Shown here: piece by piece, positions 57,824-64,000 of the stretch
How positions within the stretch are numbered: the first letter of the stretch is position 1
Layout: every line of letters starts with the position of its first letter
Assembly: GCA_900455155.1 (NCBI GenBank)
Contig: UGUC01000002.1
Coordinates: forward strand, 496,001 to 560,000
Direction: 5' to 3'
Source of the DNA: Providencia stuartii
GTDB lineage: Bacteria; Pseudomonadota; Gammaproteobacteria; Enterobacterales; Enterobacteriaceae
Length of the DNA stretch: 64,000 nt
Notes under the pieces: model-generated
The model's database searches: none
What the model was told of the DNA's origin: nothing
Seen by the model: the letters and a program-made list of their open reading frames with translations, nothing else
Translations under genes and position numbers: made by a program

Positions 57824-59014
57824 TTACCACGACCCTGAAGAGCCGCCTCCACCGGAGCTCCCGCCACCACCTCCGCTAAATCCGCCACCGCCTCGGCTTC
57901 CACCACTGCCGCCTCGGCCATTATTATTGCTCCCACCAATGTACACATTGATAAAACCAAAATAATGACCAATGCCAATGATGCAACCAACACTACTTGA
58001 AATAACGGATGAAATAACAAAATCACCTTCTGATATGACGAGTGCAAATAGAAAAATAAAACCAGTAAATAAGAAGGCAATAGTAATCGAAAGACGCTTT
58101 TTTTCTGACTTAATAATGAGGCCAAGTATTTTATAAATAATAGCAACAGCCAAAAATAAAAGTAGAAATATCGCAACAAACATAGTGAAAGCGAGGATGA
58201 ACACCATCCAGGTGGGTAGTATTTTGAGAAAAAGGAATTGGCTCCAACGTGGTAATTCTGTATATAAAAAATCTTCTCCAAACTTCATGCCATTACCTGC
58301 GGGGTTATTAAAGCCGCCAGTGTAAGCAGTTAACAAGAGAATGATAGCGATTGGAATTGCAGCCTTAAGTTTATGTAATTTAATAAGATGATATATGATA
58401 AAAAGCCAGATATAAGCGCTTGCCGCTAGTACGATAGCAAGTGAAGCATCTAATAAACCAAAGGGAGCAGGTTGTTTAGAAATAAAAAAGCTAGGAGTTT
58501 TGGCGTCAGGGAGTGGCTCATTTTTTATTAAGGCGATTAGGGAATCAATAGTACGGTTGAGACCTCCTGCATAATTACCGCGCTTAAATTCAGGTATAAA
58601 ATCATATTCTAAAATACGCTTTGCAAGGCTATCGCTGATTGCCCCTTCTAACCCATAACCCACCTCGATACGCATTGTACGGTCATTGACAGAGACGAGT
58701 AAAAGAACACCGTCATCAATATTTATACGACCAATCCTCCATTGATTGAATACTTTTTCTGCATAGCTTTCAATATCTAATGGGGAAGTACTCTTTACGA
58801 TTAAAATGGCAATTTGCGACCCAGTTTGTTGCTGAAATAGCGCTAACCGTCGAGCTAAACTATCGCGCTGTTCTGTTGTTAATAAATGTGCTTCATCCAC
58901 GACGTGACTGGTCATCGTGGGAATAGAAAGTGTATTCGCAAAAGTGGGAATAGAGAACAATAAGAAAAACAATCCCCATAGCCATTGTTTTGTTTGCTGA
59001 ATTTTGCCAATCAT
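57824..59014 (-). CDS. TPM-domain membrane protein (YgcG-like)
   Basis: 396 aa from ATG 59014 (MIGKIQQTKQWLWG), with AAAGGA upstream. Signal peptide ending FAN, then a TPM domain (about 30-170: VVDEAHLLTTEQRDSLARRL, SQIAILIVKST, RTMRIEVGYGLEGAISD), four or five membrane helices, and a Gly/Ser-rich tail (RGGSGGSRGGGGFSGGGGG). TPM proteins are linked to photosystem repair in plants and have unclear envelope roles in bacteria. Intact, monocistronic. Confidence 0.88.
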   Translation of the reverse strand: MIGKIQQTKQWLWGLFFLLFSIPTFANTLSIPTMTSHVVDEAHLLTTEQRDSLARRLALFQQQTGSQIAILIVKSTSPLDIESYAEKVFNQWRIGRINIDDGVLLLVSVNDRTMRIEVGYGLEGAISDSLAKRILEYDFIPEFKRGNYAGGLNRTIDSLIALIKNEPLPDAKTPSFFISKQPAPFGLLDASLAIVLAASAYIWLFIIYHLIKLHKLKAAIPIAIILLLTAYTGGFNNPAGNGMKFGEDFLYTELPRWSQFLFLKILPTWMVFILAFTMFVAIFLLLFLAVAIIYKILGLIIKSEKKRLSITIAFLFTGFIFLFALVISEGDFVISSVISSSVGCIIGIGHYFGFINVYIGGSNNNGRGGSGGSRGGGGFSGGGGGSSGGGGSSGSW

Positions 59015-59476
59015 CGTGGAATCCTTTCTGAAAGGGTGAATTTCATTATATTCGATAGTCATATAACGTCAGCATATACTGACTGAATAATACATAATCT
59101 TATTTAATTTGTAATCGTTTTCATAGGATGGAATAGCGTTTTGAGAAATAATGATTAAATTAAAATTAATTTAATCATTGAATATTGTTCCGATAAAATA
59201 AGAATATTCGTTAAAACCTGTCATTCATATCATTAAATGTTAATAGGCTACTCTTGAACTCTTGAGTAGCAAAGCTCACATATTGTCTAACAAAAGCTTA
59301 ATTTCTAATCGCAACGAGGTGACATTACTCACATTCTTTAACTTATCTTGCTATTTAAGACATTTTTTTCTCGCACTTAATAGATTTATCGTCTTTATTA
59401 AATTTTATACAGAAATGTTATTGAATTGTGACAGACGGATAAAGAATAAAGTGAATACAGCTTATGTGAGGGCAGA
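59015..59476. other. Divergent promoter region of TPM protein and symporter genes
   Basis: 462 bases, very AT-rich, between divergent genes. No coding signal or named operator was recognised. Confidence 0.55.
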
Positions 59477-60838
59477 ATGGAACTGATAACAGCTTGGTTA
59501 GGAGAACTTAACGGTATTGTGTGGGGAGTTCCCATGTTGATTGGGATCCTCGGTGTTGGGATCTATATGCAGCTCCGATTGGCATTTTTGCCAATCCGTA
59601 AATTGGGTACAGGGTTTAAGTTACTGTTTCAGAAAAATGAGGATAGGGGTGAAGGGCAAATATCGCCTTTTAATGCGTTAATGACAGCATTATCGGCGAC
59701 AATCGGTACTGGTAATATCGCAGGGGTTGCCACCGCTGTGGTGATGGGAGGGCCAGGCGCGCTGTTTTGGATGTGGATCACGGCATTGGTTGGTATGGCC
59801 ACAAAGTACTCAGAAGCTGTGCTTGCGGTACGTTTTCGAGAAGTCGATAAGTATGGACAATATGTTGGTGGCCCAATGTATTACATCAAAAATGGTTTAG
59901 GGCCTAAATGGATTTGGTTAGGTACATTATTTGCTCTTTTTGGTGCTTGCGCCAGTTTTGGAATTGGGAATACTGTACAAGCGAACTCTGTTGCCGATGT
60001 GCTGGAAAGTAACTTCGGCGTGCATAAATGGTTGACTGCTGGGGCACTTGTAATCTTAGTTGGTGCTGTGTTAATTGGTGGATTGCGTCGTATCTCTGAT
60101 GTTGCAGGGAAACTCGTACCATTCATGACCGTGGCTTATTTTGGTGCAGGTTTATTGGTATTAGGGCTCAATTTTACGGAGATCCCAGCTGCATTCTCTT
60201 TAGTGATTACCTCAGCATTTACACCGGTTGCGGCTCAGGGTGGGTTTGCAGGTGCTGCTGTATGGGCGGCAATTCGCTTTGGTGTTGCGCGTGGCGTATT
60301 TTCCAATGAGGCTGGTTTGGGAAGTGCACCTATTGCTCACGCTGCGGCAAAAACTCAAAACCCGATCCGCCAAGGGTTGATCGCAATGTTAGGTACTTTT
60401 ATCGATACCATTATCGTGTGTTCGGTAACAGGTCTTACTATCATTATTACTGGTGGATGGTTAACAAGTGAAACAGGGGCGACACTAACCGCATCTTCTT
60501 TCCAATCAGCGATCCCCGGTGGGAATTATATTGTTGCCGTTGCGTTAGCCATATTTGCTTTTACCACTATCCTAGGATGGAGTTTTTACGGTGAAAAATG
60601 TGTGCAATATTTATTTGGGGTGAGGGCAATTAAGGTCTTTAGGGTGTTATGGCTTATTGCATTACCGATTGGTGCAACCCAATCTCTTGATTTTGTTTGG
60701 CTACTTGCAGATACCTTAAACGCGATGATGGCGATACCGAACTTGATTGCTCTATTATTGTTAAGTCCGGTTGTTTACCGTTTAACGCGGGATCATATTA
60801 AAGATGTCAATGCCGACAGCATTGATATGGAAAAATAA
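59477..60838 (+). CDS. Sodium/alanine symporter (AGCS family)
   Basis: 453 aa, intact. Inner-membrane symporter taking up alanine or glycine with Na+. AGCS signatures: FNALMTALSATIGTGNIAGV near residue 62 and GGPMYYIKNGLGPKW, then FSNEAGLGSAPIAHAAAKT and a last helix region FAFTTILGWSFYGEKC. About ten to eleven membrane helices. AGGGCAG lies 4-9 bases before the ATG. Monocistronic, with a hairpin after the stop. Confidence 0.94.
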   Translation: MELITAWLGELNGIVWGVPMLIGILGVGIYMQLRLAFLPIRKLGTGFKLLFQKNEDRGEGQISPFNALMTALSATIGTGNIAGVATAVVMGGPGALFWMWITALVGMATKYSEAVLAVRFREVDKYGQYVGGPMYYIKNGLGPKWIWLGTLFALFGACASFGIGNTVQANSVADVLESNFGVHKWLTAGALVILVGAVLIGGLRRISDVAGKLVPFMTVAYFGAGLLVLGLNFTEIPAAFSLVITSAFTPVAAQGGFAGAAVWAAIRFGVARGVFSNEAGLGSAPIAHAAAKTQNPIRQGLIAMLGTFIDTIIVCSVTGLTIIITGGWLTSETGATLTASSFQSAIPGGNYIVAVALAIFAFTTILGWSFYGEKCVQYLFGVRAIKVFRVLWLIALPIGATQSLDFVWLLADTLNAMMAIPNLIALLLLSPVVYRLTRDHIKDVNADSIDMEK

Positions 60839-60849
60839 ATAATATCACT

Positions 60850-60876
60850 GATGGCCTCACGCTCTGTGAGGCCATC
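60850..60876 (+). terminator. Hairpin after the symporter gene
   Basis: Perfect 11-bp stem GATGGCCTCAC / GTGAGGCCATC with a 5-nt loop, 11 bp after the stop. The T-run is weak (TCAACATTT). Confidence 0.65.
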
Positions 60877-61122
60877 TCAACATTTAGGTGGTAGGGTATT
60901 TTCGTTTTTTATTTTGCTCTTATTCGCCCCTAATTCTTTTCCAACGCCTTTCCCTGTTAGACCTATATTTCTTATATGTAATATCGATTTTTTCTATTTA
61001 TAAATAGAATAGCACTATGATTTCACAGGAAAAATATTGCAATTGTGTAGAGGCAATGTTTTCATAAAAAACCGAGTGGTGATGCGAGTAATATATTAAT
61101 AAGCTAATAATACGGAGGGAAA

Positions 61123-61488
61123 ATGCTAAAAAAGGGGATTTCGATTGCGATGTTGTGTGCGATTTGCTTACCCGTGCAAGCGATGAAAGAATATGATCTT
61201 AAATGCCCTGAAAGGGGAGTGATGACCGTACTACATACAAATTATTTAATTAGCACATTGAAGTGGGGAAGCCGCTTTATTGTCTCTCACCCGGCCATTA
61301 GTTATAACGAACACAATGTAAACTATAAAATTTATAATTTCTTAAATGGTGATTCATTAGTGAAAAAGGCAGGGGATCATAAACGTTACTATTTTATTTA
61401 TAAGGATGGGGAAAAGGTCGAATGCACGAAAATAGGGGAAGCGGAATTGGAAATAACGAAATTACCGATTGTTCATAATGTGAGCTGA
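61123..61488 (+). CDS. Small periplasmic protein, unknown
   Basis: 121 aa. CGGAGGG gives a strong ribosome-binding site. Signal peptide MLKKGISIAMLCAICLPVQA then MKEYDLKCPERGVMTVLHTN. Two cysteines (LKCPER and EKVECTK) could form a disulfide. Mature part basic and beta-rich. No family recognised. Convergent with the sugar ABC operon. Confidence 0.75.
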   Translation: MLKKGISIAMLCAICLPVQAMKEYDLKCPERGVMTVLHTNYLISTLKWGSRFIVSHPAISYNEHNVNYKIYNFLNGDSLVKKAGDHKRYYFIYKDGEKVECTKIGEAELEITKLPIVHNVS

Positions 61489-61489
61489 A

Positions 61490-61518
61490 TATCGCCACCC
61501 AAAGTATGAGTGGCGATA
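61490..61518. terminator. Hairpin between convergent genes
   Basis: Perfect 9-bp stem TATCGCCAC / GTGGCGATA with an 11-nt loop, 9 bp after one stop and 9 bp before the other. It lacks a long T-run on either side. Confidence 0.6.
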
Positions 61519-61526
61519 AAAATAAC

Positions 61527-62531
61527 TTACTTACGTGCGTCTAACAGTTGTTGCGCATTGTCTTTTGTGACTACAGTCCAAGGGATTTGGTAACGTTTAT
61601 CTTTACCGTCATTCCATTGCAGTTGATCAGCATATTGTTTCCAAATGGCTGATTTGGGTTGGTAGCTGTCGCCTTTGACTGACTTCATTGCGATATCAAT
61701 CGAGCCCTGCATTTGAGCATTGGCATCTTGTAGGATAGAAACCATTTCTCCGTTCTGCACTGCTAGGATTGCATCAGAAACACCATCCACACCAGCAATA
61801 GCAAAGCTATTTACATCAAGGCCGGCACCTTTAATGGCTTCGATAGCACCTAAAGCCATTTCATCGTTTTGAGCGATGACGCCGTTGATTTTGCCACGGT
61901 GTTTTTGTAACCAGTTTTCCATGAGTGGCATTGCTTCTGCACGTGACCAGTTAGCTGTTTTGCGTTCTAATACTTTAATTTTTCCGGGGCCACATTCAGC
62001 GATAGCTTTATCGTTACCTTCACCGCGTTGGATCTCACCGCTACCCCCTTTAGGGCCTTCGATAATCACAACATTACCTTCACAGTTCATTTTATCGAGG
62101 ACGGTTTTTGCTTCCATATAACCACCTAAAACGTCATCAGAAACAACTTCAGCGGTCATTTTATCCGTGTTGAGGCGTGCGTTAGTCACGATCACAGGGA
62201 TTTTGGCATCATTTGCCATAGTGACGACATCAATGTTCGCTTCATAATCCATTGGGTTGATGATGATAGCATCTGCTTTAGTCTGAATTGCTGTTTCCGC
62301 TTGGTTGTTTTGCACCATCGGATCATAGCGACCATCGTAAACGGTGATCACCGCTTCACCCTCTTTAACCGCAGGGTGCTCTTTGGCGGCTTTTTCCATT
62401 AATTGAACAAATTCAGCTTTCATGCCATACATCAAAATAGCAATTTTGACAGGCTCCTCTTTGGCTGCAAGCGCCATATTACTCATGAATAGTGCAGTGG
62501 TAAGAGCTGCAATTTTAGTCATTTTTTTCAT
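61527..62531 (-). CDS. Sugar ABC transporter periplasmic binding protein
   Basis: 334 aa from ATG 62531 (MKKMTKIAALTTALFMSNMA); the frame extends five codons upstream (MKGII). Signal peptide ends MALA. Type I periplasmic binding fold of the ribose/galactose group: VKIAILMYGMKAEFVQLMEK, DAIIINPMDYEAN, VIEGPKGGSGEIQRGEGND, GVIAQNDEMALGAIEAIKG and IAGVDGVSDAI. It is clearly not E. coli MglB or RbsB. The substrate may be inositol, ribose or a related polyol; not assigned. First gene by location on the far side of the permease, downstream in the operon. Confidence 0.9.
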   Translation of the reverse strand: MKKMTKIAALTTALFMSNMALAAKEEPVKIAILMYGMKAEFVQLMEKAAKEHPAVKEGEAVITVYDGRYDPMVQNNQAETAIQTKADAIIINPMDYEANIDVVTMANDAKIPVIVTNARLNTDKMTAEVVSDDVLGGYMEAKTVLDKMNCEGNVVIIEGPKGGSGEIQRGEGNDKAIAECGPGKIKVLERKTANWSRAEAMPLMENWLQKHRGKINGVIAQNDEMALGAIEAIKGAGLDVNSFAIAGVDGVSDAILAVQNGEMVSILQDANAQMQGSIDIAMKSVKGDSYQPKSAIWKQYADQLQWNDGKDKRYQIPWTVVTKDNAQQLLDARK

Positions 62532-62569
62532 TATGATACCTTTCACAGTGAGGGTCAGTGTTGTTTTAA

Positions 62570-63610
62570 TTAGTCACGTCTTTGTTTACGTGAAGGGTCG
62601 AGCAGAACTGCGATGACGATCAACGCACCTTTAATGATTTGTTGGTAATAAGAGGGGACACCCAACAAATCTAATCCATTGTTCATAACGCCGATAATTA
62701 GCACACCAAAGAAGGTGCCAACCAGTGTACCAACGCCACCAGACATACTGGTTCCGCCAATAACGACGGCAGCGATAGCATCTAGTTCATAGGCTCCTCC
62801 GGCACTGGTTTGTGCAGAGCCAGTTCTTGCGGTAAGGATCAGTCCAGCAATACCCGCTAATGCACCACACAGGGTATAAACCAGCACTTTGACTTTGATG
62901 ACACTAATACCGGATGTTCTTGCACTTTTAGGATTGCCACCAACCGCATAGACATAACGACCAAATGTTGTTTTATTTAGCAATACCCAAGCGAGTGCAA
63001 AGATCACGATTAATATGACGACGGGCACGGGGATATCAAAGATATAGCCATTACCTAACCATCTAAAGTCATTATTGAGTTGTGATACGGGGTTGCCGTC
63101 GGTAGTTAATAGGGTTAGGCCACGGGCAGCGGAGAGCATCCCCATGGTCACGATAAACGGTTGTAGGTTGAATTTTGCTAAAATAGTTCCGTTAATGAGA
63201 CCACAGATGATACCAATGCCTAATGCGATGATCATTGGCATCATAACGGCATTCGCGGTGTCGCCAATGGATAGGCCTGCATTTGTGGTTGCAAAACGCG
63301 CTGCTACAATACCGCTCAGAGCGAGGACTGAGCCAACCGATAAGTCAACCCCCGCGGTGATAATGACGAAGGTCATGCCAATCGCTAAGATACCGTTAAT
63401 TGATATTTGGCGTAAGACAATCAACATATTGTCTTGACTAAGAAAATAGTTGTTAGTCCATTCGCCGCGCGCAACTTGCACTTCACCTATCACAGCAACA
63501 ATTAGGCAAAGTACAAAGAAAGCCATGATAATGCCGTACTTGTGCATGTTTTTCTTATTGCGGGCTAAAAAGGACATCCCCGTTGTTGGCGTAGAGTAAG
63601 TACTATTCAT
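62570..63610 (-). CDS. Sugar ABC transporter permease (RbsC family)
   Basis: 346 aa from ATG 63610 (MNSTYSTPTTGMSFLARNKK); an earlier start would add 11 residues. About ten membrane helices. RbsC-type motifs: GMTFVIITAGVDLSVGSVLA, GLINGTILAKFNLQPFIVTM, AVGGNPKSARTSGI and VVIGGTSMSGGVGTLVGTFF. Forms the inner-membrane channel for the neighbouring binding protein and ATPase. Intact. Confidence 0.93.
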   Translation of the reverse strand: MNSTYSTPTTGMSFLARNKKNMHKYGIIMAFFVLCLIVAVIGEVQVARGEWTNNYFLSQDNMLIVLRQISINGILAIGMTFVIITAGVDLSVGSVLALSGIVAARFATTNAGLSIGDTANAVMMPMIIALGIGIICGLINGTILAKFNLQPFIVTMGMLSAARGLTLLTTDGNPVSQLNNDFRWLGNGYIFDIPVPVVILIVIFALAWVLLNKTTFGRYVYAVGGNPKSARTSGISVIKVKVLVYTLCGALAGIAGLILTARTGSAQTSAGGAYELDAIAAVVIGGTSMSGGVGTLVGTFFGVLIIGVMNNGLDLLGVPSYYQQIIKGALIVIAVLLDPSRKQRRD

Positions 63611-63652
63611 AGTTTTTCTCTTTATTTTTTGAATAAAAACCAATGTGCTGAA

Positions 63653-64000
63653 TTAAACAGCAAGTTTCATTAATTCTGTTTGAGTTGCTTCAGTTGCCGA
63701 TAACTCACCAGCTAATTCACCATCACGGAATACAATAATGCGGTCGCTCATACCGATAATTTCTGACAGTTCAGAAGAAACCATGATGATCCCTTTGCCT
63801 TTTAAAGCGAACTCCGACATATAACGATAGATTTCTTTTTTGGCTCCCACATCGATTCCACGGGTTGGTTCATCAAGTAGCATCACTTCAGGGTCGAGAA
63901 GCGCCCAACGGCCTAAGACAACCTTTTGTTGGTTACCACCACTAAGATTTCCTGCAAGTTGATCGGCATCTGGTGTTTTAATGTTGAAGAGTTTGATCAT
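63653..64000 (-). CDS. Sugar ABC transporter ATP-binding protein, partial
   Basis: C-terminal 115 aa of an ABC ATPase of the RbsA/MglA type; the rest lies beyond the right edge. It shows the signature LSGGNQQKVVLGRWALLDPE, Walker B VMLLDEPTRGIDVGAKKEIY, the H-loop position occupied by Ser in MVSSELSEIIGMSDRIIV (usual for the second domain in this family), and C-terminus LMKLAV. The permease follows 43 bp downstream. Confidence 0.92.
   Translation of the reverse strand: MIKLFNIKTPDADQLAGNLSGGNQQKVVLGRWALLDPEVMLLDEPTRGIDVGAKKEIYRYMSEFALKGKGIIMVSSELSEIIGMSDRIIVFRDGELAGELSATEATQTELMKLAV

Noticed and set aside
57774..57965. Proline-rich 63-codon frame on the plus strand
   Set aside because: It is the reverse complement of the Gly/Ser-rich tail of the TPM-domain protein and has no ribosome-binding site.

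Overview
The window is a chromosomal segment of a gammaproteobacterium of the Enterobacterales. Gene order, protein similarity to Escherichia coli, moderate-to-low G+C and an MR/P-type fimbrial locus point to the Morganellaceae, most likely Providencia. The assignment rests on recognition of sequence and gene order, not on a database search.

Left part (1-38439) is core chromosome, almost collinear with the ycbB-to-serT region of E. coli: ldtD, ycbK, ycbL, aspC, an OmpF-type porin, asnS, pncB, pepN, pyrD, zapC, ycbX, rlmL, uup, pqiABC, rmf, fabA, a Lon-like protease, matP, ompA, sulA, sxy, yccS, helD, mgsA, yccU, hspQ, yccX, tusE and tRNA-Ser(UGA). Functions include cell-wall crosslinking, outer-membrane proteins, lipid transport (PqiABC), division control (ZapC, SulA, MatP), NAD and pyrimidine supply, translation factors and tRNA modification. 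Visible regulation includes a LexA box at sulA, overlapping FabR/FadR-like sites at fabA, and several hairpin terminators. Five intergenic palindromic repeats of about 80-140 bp are scattered here. An unlisted 58-codon gene between the Lon-like protease and matP encodes a GhoT/OrtT-family membrane toxin with no GhoS antitoxin gene beside it.

Right of tRNA-Ser the sequence turns accessory. A decayed P4-type integrase lies directly beside the tRNA, followed by a possible immunity-like protein, an IS3-family orfA remnant and a 128-bp element with IS6-type ends. Next (40604-50685) is a complete MR/P-like chaperone-usher fimbrial locus under phase-variable control: a FimB/MrpI-type tyrosine recombinase, an invertible element with perfect 26-bp inverted repeats, two XRE regulators, major pilin, minor pilins, usher, chaperone and a two-domain tip adhesin-like protein. 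The best promoter inside the switch points away from the operon, so the assembled orientation looks OFF.

The rest (50.7-64 kb) holds small hypothetical genes, a truncated gene next to an IS end, DUF2251 and PhzF proteins, a lipoprotein, small membrane proteins, a YnfC-like protein, a TPM-domain protein, a sodium/alanine symporter and the end of a ribose/galactose-type sugar ABC operon that runs off the right edge.

A quality warning applies to the whole window. Fourteen conserved genes are broken by about 28 frameshifts, and every one is resolved by removing one base. The corrected genes return to normal family length, and the tRNA-Ser also carries one extra base. This pattern means insertion-type sequencing errors, not gene decay, so these genes are listed as CDS.
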